26,369 nt of DNA from Cellvibrionales bacterium UBA1963 (GTDB lineage: Bacteria; Pseudomonadota; Gammaproteobacteria; Pseudomonadales; UBA7434): the NCBI GenBank assembly GCA_002336035.1, contig DDED01000216.1, positions 1 through 26,369 of the forward strand, in the 5' to 3' direction. Made by a program: the position numbers and the translations under genes. Numbering within the stretch: position 1 is the stretch's first letter; each line of letters starts with the position of its first letter. The notes beneath the pieces were generated by a model that saw nothing but the letters and a program-made list of their open reading frames with translations, was not told the origin of the DNA and made no database searches. This document shows positions 16,426 through 23,615 of the stretch, in pieces.

Positions 16426-16453
16426 TTTACACATTGTAAGCCATGCTTATAAT
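16426..16453 (+). promoter_or_regulatory. Sigma-70 promoter of the LLM oxidoreductase gene
   Basis: -35 TTTACA (16426-16431), a 16-base spacer and a consensus -10 TATAAT (16448-16453) point towards the gene starting at 16538. This is the best promoter match I found in the window. It predicts a leader of about 78 bases. Confidence 0.7.
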
Positions 16454-16466
16454 AAGTTTGGCTTAC
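16436..16466. promoter_or_regulatory. Candidate operator across the -10 of the LLM promoter
   Basis: The perfect inverted repeat GTAAGCCA (16436-16443) and TGGCTTAC (16459-16466) has a 15-base spacer that contains the TATAAT. A further TGGCTT half-site lies at 16411-16416. A bound dimer would block RNA polymerase, so repression is the natural reading; the protein is unknown. Confidence 0.55.
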
Positions 16467-16537
16467 TATATTGCAAGTCTGAAACCGCACCTGAATATAA
16501 GCCCTTCGTTGCACAATCTCTTAATTAGGATACATTT

Positions 16538-17569
16538 ATGTTTGAAGTCTTTGCCGCCACGCCCGAGACCATGTCACCTGCTGAAATCGGTGTGCACGCT
16601 AAGCGTGCAGAAGCCATGGGTTTTAATGGTTTACAGGTTCCCGATGCCGTTCATGACGGTTTATTATTGGCTGCATTAGCGCTTAACGCGACGACATCTT
16701 TAATCGTTTCTACCAGCGTGCTCGTCGCTTTCCCACGCAGCCCTATGACCGTTGCTGTTGCCTCATGGGATCTTCAACACATGTCTAAAGGACGCTTTGA
16801 AGTTGGTTTAGGTACACAGGTCAAAGGCAATATCGAAAAACGTTACAGTTCTCACTGGGGTTCGCCGGTGCCACATTTACGCGAATACATGCAGTCATTA
16901 AGGGTTATTTTCGACACTTTTCAGACAGGTGAGCGCCTCAACTTTGAAGGCGAATACTATCAATTTTCTAAATTGCAGCCATTTTTCAATCCGGGCCCAA
17001 TTGATCACCCTAATATCCCCATTTTAGCGGGCGCTGTGGGGCCGAACATGACTAAAATGGTGGGCGCCATCGCGGATGGAATGATCACTCACCCCACAAA
17101 TACACCCCCGCGCTACATTCGCGAAGTGTGTATCCCGCGCCTAAATGAGGGTTTTGCCCGCACGGGTAGAAGCGGTGATGACGATGACTTTAAGTTAATT
17201 CTTGGTCCGCTGACCGCAACGGGTAAGGATCAAGCCACCGTCGATGCAGAATGGGAAAAGCAACGAGGCTTACTTGGTTTTCTGTACTCCACACCGGCTT
17301 ACTGGCCAAGTCTTGAGCTTTTCGGCTGGCAGGAAAAAGGGCAGCAACTACTAGACATGACCCGCCAAGGTAACTGGTCCGTCATGAAAGACATTCTATC
17401 TGATGAAATGCTGCAAGAATTTGTTCCTAAAGGCACTTACGACAATATTGCTGAGGTCATGATCGATCGGTATCAAGGGCTAACCAAAAGAATCACTTTT
17501 CCTATCCCTGAAGACCCTGCTGATGATGCATTAGCAATGAAAGCTATTGAGCGTTTACGCGGTGGTTAA
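16538..17569 (+). CDS. LLM class flavin-dependent oxidoreductase
   Basis: A 343-residue bacterial luciferase-like (LLM) TIM-barrel enzyme using FMN or F420. Recognisable parts are the N-terminal KRAEAMGFNGLQVPDAVHDG, the VSTSVLVAFPRSPMTVA segment, the LQHMSKGRFEVGLGTQVKG strand-loop, and the RYSSHWGSPVPHLREY region. It resembles the TIGR03617 (MSMEG_2256-like) subfamily, which was defined from mycobacteria as F420-linked. Most gammaproteobacteria do not make F420, so FMN is as likely. An AGGA ribosome binding site precedes the ATG. It is transcribed alone, divergently from the SDR-crotonase pair, from a strong promoter with a candidate operator, and ends at a bidirectional terminator shared with the HsaA-like gene. 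A monooxygenase or reductase role in steroid or terpenoid breakdown is inferred. Confidence 0.9.
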   Translation: MFEVFAATPETMSPAEIGVHAKRAEAMGFNGLQVPDAVHDGLLLAALALNATTSLIVSTSVLVAFPRSPMTVAVASWDLQHMSKGRFEVGLGTQVKGNIEKRYSSHWGSPVPHLREYMQSLRVIFDTFQTGERLNFEGEYYQFSKLQPFFNPGPIDHPNIPILAGAVGPNMTKMVGAIADGMITHPTNTPPRYIREVCIPRLNEGFARTGRSGDDDDFKLILGPLTATGKDQATVDAEWEKQRGLLGFLYSTPAYWPSLELFGWQEKGQQLLDMTRQGNWSVMKDILSDEMLQEFVPKGTYDNIAEVMIDRYQGLTKRITFPIPEDPADDALAMKAIERLRGG

Positions 17570-17646
17570 CAGACCTTAACAACCAGTAGTTATTTGCCCT
17601 GACTCAGTCTCAATAACTTATTGCTCATTAAATAAATAATTAAGCC

Positions 17647-17681
17647 AAAAAAAAACCCGATTTAATAATCGGGTTTTTTTT
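17647..17681. terminator. Bidirectional Rho-independent terminator
   Basis: CCCGAT (17656-17661) pairs with ATCGGG (17668-17673) around a 6-base loop, flanked by A9 on the left and T8 on the right. It works in both directions and sits between the convergent LLM oxidoreductase and HsaA-like genes. Confidence 0.95.
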
Positions 17682-17691
17682 ATTCGCTCGC

Positions 17692-18888
17692 TTATAAAAA
17701 CGCGTCGCCGTTATCGAGACCAAGTTGAGTAGCCCCTAAATTACGACTGAAGCTGGTTGGATTATTTGCAACGTGTGCTCTGGCCGTATGAATATCTAGA
17801 AAACGTTGCTGAATCTCACTATTAAGGAAAACCGAACCACCACCGGCAACGTTAAATAAATGATCAACGACCGCTATACTCTTTTCAATAATTAACGATG
17901 ACTGATAACGGTACATAATGCGCTCATCCATAGGGATCTCTTCACCGGCATCAACATACTCCATCATGCGATCAAAGTTGCGCATTAAAATACATTCCAT
18001 TTCATCAATGCCATTAGCTGCAAAGGCAATACGCTCATTGGTACCAACATCACCAGCAAGTTTAGTCGGGTCTGCACTGGCTTTATTTTTAACTAACTCT
18101 TTATACAATCGAAGGGCTTCTTTACAAGAACCGATCGCTGGCGTACAAACCGTTCGAGCAAACACTTGACCCCAAGGAATTTTATAAACGGGCGCCTTGT
18201 TGACCTCATAGCCTGGGTTGGTGAGGTTAAAACCGTCCATTTGCTTATGGGTTCTGTGGTCGGGTACAAACACATCTTTGACAATGACGTCGTTGCTGCC
18301 CGTTCCCTGAAGTCCCATGACCTGCCAGGTATCCGCTATTTCGTAGTCTGAATTTGGCACCAAAAATGTGCGGTAACCTTCACCAGGAATTATTCCTCCG
18401 AGCAAAGCCCAGGTGCAATGCCCTGAACCACTTGACCAACCCCATCGACCGCTGAACTTGAAACCACCTTCCACCGGTTCAGCCATTCCCATTGGCGCGT
18501 ACGAGGAACTGACCCGAGTATGAATATCATCAGCCCAAACGTCTTGCTGTGCTTTGTCGTCCATTAGCGCAAGCTGAAAAGGATGGACTGCCACAATGCC
18601 CATTGCCCAGGAAGTTGACATGCAACCTTCTGCGATAGCCATGCTAAATTTGAAAAAATGCTGAGGGTCGAGTTCATAACCACCATAGCGTTTAGGCTGC
18701 ATTGCTAAAAAGAATCCCAGATCCTGTAACTCTTGAACACTCTCTTGAGGTACACGTCGATCTTCTTTAGCCTTACTAGCACGCTCGCGTAAACGAGGTT
18801 GCATTTCAATGATCCCTTGCAGAATAGAATCAGCAATGGCGTTTTTTTCTTCTTGTTCGGTTAACACTTGTGCAGCTTGTGCGCCCAT
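17692..18888 (-). CDS. hsaA: HsaA-like flavin-dependent monooxygenase, oxygenase component
   Basis: A 398-residue acyl-CoA dehydrogenase-fold monooxygenase using reduced flavin from a separate reductase. Segments closely resembling mycobacterial HsaA, as I recall it, are the DLGFFLAMQPKRYGGY region, RVSSSYAPMGMAEPVEGG, GRWGWSSGSGHCTWALLGG, LQGTGSNDVIVKDVFVPDHR and APVYKIPWG. HsaA hydroxylates 3-HSA (the phenolic seco-steroid) to the catechol 3,4-DHSA, the substrate of ring cleavage. Other members of the group hydroxylate 4-hydroxyphenylacetate or other phenols, so the steroid assignment rests on sequence resemblance plus the presence of HsaD/F/G nearby. Its reductase partner (HsaB) is not here. 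The ATG has a GAGG ribosome binding site. It has its own upstream region with an inverted repeat and is not in the hsaGFD operon. Confidence 0.85.
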   Translation of the reverse strand: MGAQAAQVLTEQEEKNAIADSILQGIIEMQPRLRERASKAKEDRRVPQESVQELQDLGFFLAMQPKRYGGYELDPQHFFKFSMAIAEGCMSTSWAMGIVAVHPFQLALMDDKAQQDVWADDIHTRVSSSYAPMGMAEPVEGGFKFSGRWGWSSGSGHCTWALLGGIIPGEGYRTFLVPNSDYEIADTWQVMGLQGTGSNDVIVKDVFVPDHRTHKQMDGFNLTNPGYEVNKAPVYKIPWGQVFARTVCTPAIGSCKEALRLYKELVKNKASADPTKLAGDVGTNERIAFAANGIDEMECILMRNFDRMMEYVDAGEEIPMDERIMYRYQSSLIIEKSIAVVDHLFNVAGGGSVFLNSEIQQRFLDIHTARAHVANNPTSFSRNLGATQLGLDNGDAFL

Positions 18889-18950
18889 TTCAATTTGCCT
18901 CAGAAGCGATTAGTTGTTTTCATCGTGAGTTAAAGGTATATACGGCTCAT

Positions 18951-18973
18951 ACGTTGTATTGTATCAACAACGT
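18951..18973. promoter_or_regulatory. Inverted repeat upstream of the HsaA-like gene
   Basis: ACGTTGT (18951-18957) and ACAACGT (18967-18973) are perfect 7-base arms with a 9-base spacer, 63 bases upstream of the start. The position suits an operator at the promoter. No hexamer pair is good enough to name the promoter. Confidence 0.45.
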
Positions 18974-19026
18974 CAATAACATCCATTATATCGACCAGAT
19001 AAACATAAACAATAAGCGTAAAAGGT

Positions 19027-19041
19027 CATCGATCATCGATG
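19027..19041. promoter_or_regulatory. 15-base palindrome between srkA and the HsaA-like gene
   Basis: CATCGAT-C-ATCGATG is symmetric about one central base. It lies about 140 bases upstream of the HsaA-like start and just downstream of srkA. A further 12-base perfect palindrome, AAACGGCCGTTT, follows at 19052-19063. Either may be a regulator site; the second may instead be a weak srkA terminator (on the minus strand it is followed by TTCGGTTT). Confidence 0.4.
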
Positions 19042-19100
19042 TTAAACCGAAAAACGGCCGTTTGGGTCAATAATTAATCGTTTATCTGCCCTTATTGCAG

Positions 19101-20156
19101 TTAAATTGAGTCAGGCAATGTCAAGCTGGGCTCGGCCAAAGACGACACCAACTCCTTGAGCTCAAGGATATGTTCAGACCAATACCGCTCTGTATTAAAC
19201 CAAGGAAAACTGATCGGAAAAGCAGGATCATTCCAGCGTCTGGCTAGCCAAGCACTGTAGTGCAAGACTCTTAATGCTCTGAGTGGCTCAATCAAGCTTA
19301 ACTCGGCGGTATCAAAAGGGTAAAAAGCCTCATAACCTTCGATAATCTCACTCAGCTGTAGTTGCTTGTTTAGACGGTCACCTGAAAGTAACATCCATAA
19401 ATCTTGAATCGCTGGGCCGGTCATAGCGTCATCAAAATCAACAAAGTGAGGCCGGTCATCGCGCCATAAAACGTTGCCAGGGTGACAATCTCCATGAAGA
19501 CTTAATCGCTTAAATCGCAAGTCATCGGGCGAGCAGGCATCTATAGCCGCAAGCAATTGGCCCGTAATTGACTGGTAAGCTGCACGTAAATCTTCTGGAA
19601 TAAAAGCATTGTCGAGTAAATAAGCCACGCTTTTATAACCAAGATCATGCACCCGCAAATCAACTCTGTATTTGAACTGATAGCTCGCGCCAACCGCATG
19701 AATTCGGCCAATAAACTGGCCTAGCTGGTAAAGGTGGTCAAGGTTATCTAATTCTGGCGCTCTGCCCCCTTGACGGGTATAAATTGAAAAATAAAAGTCG
19801 TTATATTGACTCAGAGTTGGCTGATCACCGCGATTAATTTTTAATGGTGGTACAACTGGAATGTCCAAATCATAAAGCTGTTGGGTAAAAGCATGCTCTT
19901 CAATGATTTGCTCTTTAGTCCATCGCTCAGGTCGATAAAACTTTACGATAACCGGTTCTGATTCTTCAATACCGACTTGATAAACACGATTTTCATAACT
20001 GTTGAGTGCAAGAATTCTCGCATCAGAAAAACGCTCAGTTGACTCAACGGCATCAATAACCACATCGGGAGTAAGCCGTTGATATGGGTGCGCGCTGATC
20101 GACTGTAACTCCGCCTCAGGTGACACATTTACAGGGTCTGAATGTGTTGAAGCCAT
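19101..20156 (-). CDS. srkA: Serine/threonine protein kinase SrkA (YihE/RdoA family)
   Basis: A 351-residue cytoplasmic kinase of the stress response kinase A type, which in E. coli protects against programmed death after envelope or DNA stress. Motifs are the N-lobe VYQVGIEESEPVIVKFYRPE (Lys72), catalytic loop HGDCHPGN (221-228), metal-binding DFDD (240-243) and the QDLWMLLSGD segment. Length is slightly above E. coli SrkA (328). The ATG at 20156 lies 55 bases after the btuF stop. The frame is open further upstream and would add an acidic NDDEDDEDDN tract if translation began at a TTG; that longer start has no ribosome binding site and runs into btuF. As the last gene of the cobO-btuCDF series, it is probably co-transcribed. 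Confidence 0.9.
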   Translation of the reverse strand: MASTHSDPVNVSPEAELQSISAHPYQRLTPDVVIDAVESTERFSDARILALNSYENRVYQVGIEESEPVIVKFYRPERWTKEQIIEEHAFTQQLYDLDIPVVPPLKINRGDQPTLSQYNDFYFSIYTRQGGRAPELDNLDHLYQLGQFIGRIHAVGASYQFKYRVDLRVHDLGYKSVAYLLDNAFIPEDLRAAYQSITGQLLAAIDACSPDDLRFKRLSLHGDCHPGNVLWRDDRPHFVDFDDAMTGPAIQDLWMLLSGDRLNKQLQLSEIIEGYEAFYPFDTAELSLIEPLRALRVLHYSAWLARRWNDPAFPISFPWFNTERYWSEHILELKELVSSLAEPSLTLPDSI

Positions 20157-20211
20157 ACGATTACCACGATTATCATCTTCGTCGTCTTCGTCATCGTTTT
20201 GGGCTGGTAGC

Positions 20212-21123
20212 TTATTCAACGTTAACCTCAACAGATGACCTAACTTGATCCAAGAAATGACATAATTGCTTGGCCCCTTCAAGAATACGTGGTGCATGCC
20301 TGACCATGGTATTTGAATTAACGATAAAAAGCTGGTTTTTTTTGACGGCGGTAATCATTGGCCATGTGTACCAATCATCAAACCAAGCAGGCTTTTTCTG
20401 ATCAGAAACACCGGCCATTATAACCTCTGGATTCACGGCTATTACGGCTTCTATAGTGACTTTTGGAGCTATTTCTGGTTGTTCAGCAAATACATTAATG
20501 CCCCCACAGAGTCTTATCACATCACTGACAATATGCTGGCCGTTCAATGTCTGCATGGGTTGATGCCCAATTTGATAAAAAACACTTACAGGTCGTTGCT
20601 GTCGATATTGTCGCGCCAATTGGGCTAATTTTTCCTCATAGTCAGTAGCGGCTTGCTCAGCCAAAAGGACATGCCCAGTCAATATTCCCAAAGTACGCAA
20701 TAGTTGCCCAATATCTGCGAGCGTTTGTGGCTCTGATGCAAATACCGTCAGGCCTAGATCACGTAACTTTTGTATTTTATCTGCACCAAATCCTGAAGCC
20801 CAAATAACAATTAAGTCGGGCTTTGAGGCTAATATTTGTTCGTAGTTAATGGTGTTGTATGAGGCCACCCGAGGAATCTTTTTTGCCGCCAAAGGGTAAT
20901 CTGAATACTCAGAAACGCCAATAATAGTGTCAGCAGCAGCAATAGCGAATGCACTTTCAACTAAATTGGGCCCCAATAAAACAATGCTTTTCGCTGGCTG
21001 CGACAGTAAAACTTCAGCACCCAAATCATCAATGAGAAAAATTGAACGGGCAAAACTAAAGGGACACGCTAAACAAAATAGCACACTCAGCAATGGCCAC
21101 TTAATACGTTTAACTAACCACAT
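20212..21123 (-). CDS. btuF: Periplasmic vitamin B12-binding protein BtuF-like
   Basis: A 303-residue type III (helical-backbone) substrate-binding protein for an ABC importer. A Sec signal peptide is clear: MWLVKRIKWPLLSVLFCLA, with cleavage probably after SFA. BtuF hallmarks are the GVSEYSDYPLAAKKIP segment, ASKPDLIVIWASGFG, the VIRLCGGINVFAEQP stretch and the final APRILEGAKQLCHFL. These match BtuF better than heme-binding HmuT. ATG at 21123 is chosen over a TTG three codons earlier because it begins right at the charged end of the signal peptide. Only five bases separate it from the btuD stop, and there is no ribosome binding site, so translation is coupled. Confidence 0.88.
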   Translation of the reverse strand: MWLVKRIKWPLLSVLFCLACPFSFARSIFLIDDLGAEVLLSQPAKSIVLLGPNLVESAFAIAAADTIIGVSEYSDYPLAAKKIPRVASYNTINYEQILASKPDLIVIWASGFGADKIQKLRDLGLTVFASEPQTLADIGQLLRTLGILTGHVLLAEQAATDYEEKLAQLARQYRQQRPVSVFYQIGHQPMQTLNGQHIVSDVIRLCGGINVFAEQPEIAPKVTIEAVIAVNPEVIMAGVSDQKKPAWFDDWYTWPMITAVKKNQLFIVNSNTMVRHAPRILEGAKQLCHFLDQVRSSVEVNVE

Positions 21124-21128
21124 ACTAA

Positions 21129-21944
21129 TCAATGATCCCGTATGACGAGGGGCTTAGCCGTTTTGGGGTGTAGGATAATATCAACATCAATACCGTAAGC
21201 CTGCTTAATCAATGGCGCCGTCATCACTTCCTCGACGGTGCCTGAGGCAATTAATTTTCCTTTTTTGAGAAGAGCGCATTGGTCAGCGTAGGCCGCTGCC
21301 AGATTCAAATCATGTAATACCACTGCAACCGCTAGGCCTGTATCACATAATTGTTTAAGTACCTTCATTAAGCTTGACTGATGCAATAAATCCAACGAAG
21401 ACACGGGTTCATCAAGCAATAAAACACTGCCACGATGCAGTGCAAGATCTTCTGTCAAGACCAATTGTGATAGTACTCTAGCAAGTTGTACCCGCTGCTT
21501 TTCACCGCCAGAAAGGGAAGTATAAGGGCGCCCTGCTAACGCAGTTAAATGCATCAGATCCAATAACCTATCGGTAATGGCACAGTCTATTCGATTCCCT
21601 GTGCGATGTGAGTAGCGACCGAGCATAACTATTTCACTGACGGAAAAAGGAAAGCTTAACGCTGACTGCTGCGGCAGTAGAGCTAATATTTTAGCTCGCT
21701 GCTTAAGATTAAAGTCTAAAACTGACCGCCCATGAAGCATGATTGTGCCGCTGTAATCTTTAATTCCATTAACGCAGTTTAATAAGCTGGTTTTTCCCGC
21801 GCCATTAGGCCCTAACAATGCAAGCATCTGTCCAGACGCCAATTGCAAATCAATGCCGCAAAGCAGTTCATTCTGACCCCGCACCAATGATACAGCGTGA
21901 AAGCTTAATACTTCATCGATCATAGCATTATCACTGTAAAGCAT
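21129..21944 (-). CDS. btuD: Cobalamin/siderophore-type ABC importer ATPase (BtuD-like)
   Basis: A 271-residue ATPase of a type II importer. Walker A GPNGAGKTS (45-53), Q-loop Gln92 in LLPQQSALSFPF, signature LSGGEKQR (144-151), Walker B VLLLDEP and the switch histidine in VVLHDLN are all present. The LLPQQSALSFPFSVSEIVMLGR stretch resembles the heme importer ATPase HmuV, which belongs to the same family, so annotation as heme-type is possible. The BtuF-like binding protein and CobO next to it favour cobalamin. ATG at 21944 overlaps btuC by 14 bases; a second ATG at 21923 would start seven bases after the btuC stop and gives the commoner family length. Neither has a good ribosome binding site. 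Confidence 0.88.
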   Translation of the reverse strand: MLYSDNAMIDEVLSFHAVSLVRGQNELLCGIDLQLASGQMLALLGPNGAGKTSLLNCVNGIKDYSGTIMLHGRSVLDFNLKQRAKILALLPQQSALSFPFSVSEIVMLGRYSHRTGNRIDCAITDRLLDLMHLTALAGRPYTSLSGGEKQRVQLARVLSQLVLTEDLALHRGSVLLLDEPVSSLDLLHQSSLMKVLKQLCDTGLAVAVVLHDLNLAAAYADQCALLKKGKLIASGTVEEVMTAPLIKQAYGIDVDIILHPKTAKPLVIRDH

Positions 21945-22986
21945 AGCCGTTGCGTTGTCGCAGCAGTAAAATAAAAAATGGTGCGCCTATAACAGCCGTC
22001 ACTACGCCAACGGGTAACTCCGCCGGAGAAATCAGTAGCCTGGCGAGCACATCGGCCAGGACTAATAAGATGCCACCAGCTAAAGCCGAGCAAACCATTA
22101 ACTGACGATGACCAGGGCCGATTAACATTCTCAACAAATGCGGGACAACCAAACCCACAAAGCCAATTACACCAGCTAATGCCACTGAAGTAGCAACAGC
22201 TAAAGCAACAACCATGATTAATAATCGTTTTGTATAAGAGACGTTAACACCTAAATAATGCGCTTCAGATTCACCCAATAAAAGAGCATCTAACGAGCGA
22301 TGTGATCGCCATAAAATCAGCATTGAAGGCACTATAATTAACAATCCAACCAAGCACCGCTGATCATTAGCTCCGTCGAGACCGCCCATATTCCATAAAC
22401 TAATCCGTCGTAACGTTTCATTGTCGGCTATGAACGCTAGCGCACTATTTGCCGCGCCAGCTAATGCAGTTATCGCTATACCAACCAACAACATAGTCGC
22501 TACTGACGTGCCCTGATCGGCTGATAATGAGCCAGCGTTAACCGACGAATGCGCTCCGCTAGCTAGTCGGTAGACAATGACGACAGCGAGCAGACCACCC
22601 AAAAACGCACCTAACACTATACTCGATAACCCCAGCCAAGCATTAAATTGTGAACCTATTAATACAACAGCAATACTTGCACCTAGCGAGGCACCACTTG
22701 TGACACCAATAATTGAAGGGTCTGCTAAAGGGTTTCGAAACAAACCTTGCATTGCCGCACCTGACATGGCCAAACCGGCGCCAACTAACCACGCCAAAAA
22801 AGTGCGCGGTAAGCGTAACTCCCTCACGACAGGGTAGCTACCCATTAAATCTGGATCGATCGGTGACTGGGACACTATAATTGAGGGCAGTAAAGACCAT
22901 ACTTGAAAAAGACTCGTATCAACAGGACCGACACAGAGCCCCAAAAAAATCACCATGGGCGTAATAACTAACAGTAAAGATCGCAT
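21931..22986 (-). CDS. btuC: FecCD-family permease of the B12 importer (BtuC-like)
   Basis: A 351-residue inner-membrane permease, normal for the FecCD/BtuC family (about ten membrane helices). Signature segments are LRLPRTFLAWLVGAGLAMSG with AMQGLFRNPLADPSIIGVTS, the SLWNMGGLDGA region, the GVNVSYTKRLLIM loop, GFVGLVVPHLLRMLIGPGHR (the coupling helix to the ATPase) and the final AELPVGVVTAVIGAPFFILL. It forms a dimer with two ATPase subunits to import substrate from BtuF. Its ATG shares one base with the TAA of cobO (TAATG), a sign of tight coupling. The family does not by itself tell cobalamin from heme or siderophore; context makes cobalamin most likely. Confidence 0.92.
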   Translation of the reverse strand: MRSLLLVITPMVIFLGLCVGPVDTSLFQVWSLLPSIIVSQSPIDPDLMGSYPVVRELRLPRTFLAWLVGAGLAMSGAAMQGLFRNPLADPSIIGVTSGASLGASIAVVLIGSQFNAWLGLSSIVLGAFLGGLLAVVIVYRLASGAHSSVNAGSLSADQGTSVATMLLVGIAITALAGAANSALAFIADNETLRRISLWNMGGLDGANDQRCLVGLLIIVPSMLILWRSHRSLDALLLGESEAHYLGVNVSYTKRLLIMVVALAVATSVALAGVIGFVGLVVPHLLRMLIGPGHRQLMVCSALAGGILLVLADVLARLLISPAELPVGVVTAVIGAPFFILLLRQRNGYALQ

Positions 22987-23615
22987 TAAAAGTCGACGCC
23001 TTTTCGGGCCATAATGCCCTTATTAAAAGCATGTTTAACTTCTTTAACTTCCGACACAGTGTCCATAATGGACTGTAATGATGATCCGCCACCACGGCCT
23101 GTGACTACCACACTTTGACTCGCAGGGCGCTGGACGAGCGCATCAAGCACCTCTTGCTCATCGAGATAATCAAAAGACAGCATGTACGTTAGCTCATCGA
23201 GTACGACCAAATGAACGGAGTTATCCGTCAGCAGTTGGCGCGCAACCTCCCACGTTCTTTTGGCGGCAGCAATATCACCACTGCGGTCCTGCGTATCCCA
23301 AGTAAACCCAGTGCCCATTTGATAAAAAGTGACTTCTGGACATTGATCGCGAAGGTATAACTCTTCGCCTGACAATTGTTCACCTTTAATAAATTGTACC
23401 ACCCCGACTTTATAACCATATCCCAAAGCACGGATAACCATGCCGAATGCTGAACTGGTTTTTCCCTTGCCATTGCCGGTTAATAATATTCCAATGCCAC
23501 GCTCTTCATCTGCAGCCGCAATACTGGCATCGACATTGGTTTTTTGCTTTTTCATAGCCGCCTCATGTTTGGCATTTTTACGCGCCTCATCGACCGGTTG
23601 TTTCTTATCTGACAT
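22986..23615 (-). CDS. cobO: Cob(I)yrinic acid a,c-diamide adenosyltransferase
   Basis: A 209-residue ATP:corrinoid adenosyltransferase of the BtuR/CobO/CobA family, converting imported cobalamin to adenosylcobalamin. The P-loop TGNGKGKTSSAFG (46-58), VVQFIKGE, TGFTWDTQDRSGDI, LVVLDELTYML (Walker B) and VVVTGRGGGSSL are all as in E. coli BtuR; the end KHAFNKGIMARKGVDF also matches. The hydrophilic N-terminal 35 residues (Lys/Ala-rich) match the variable BtuR N-terminus. First gene of the operon with btuC-btuD-btuF and srkA. The upstream region shows no cobalamin riboswitch. The start ATG has only a distant GAGG. Confidence 0.95.
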   Translation of the reverse strand: MSDKKQPVDEARKNAKHEAAMKKQKTNVDASIAAADEERGIGILLTGNGKGKTSSAFGMVIRALGYGYKVGVVQFIKGEQLSGEELYLRDQCPEVTFYQMGTGFTWDTQDRSGDIAAAKRTWEVARQLLTDNSVHLVVLDELTYMLSFDYLDEQEVLDALVQRPASQSVVVTGRGGGSSLQSIMDTVSEVKEVKHAFNKGIMARKGVDF

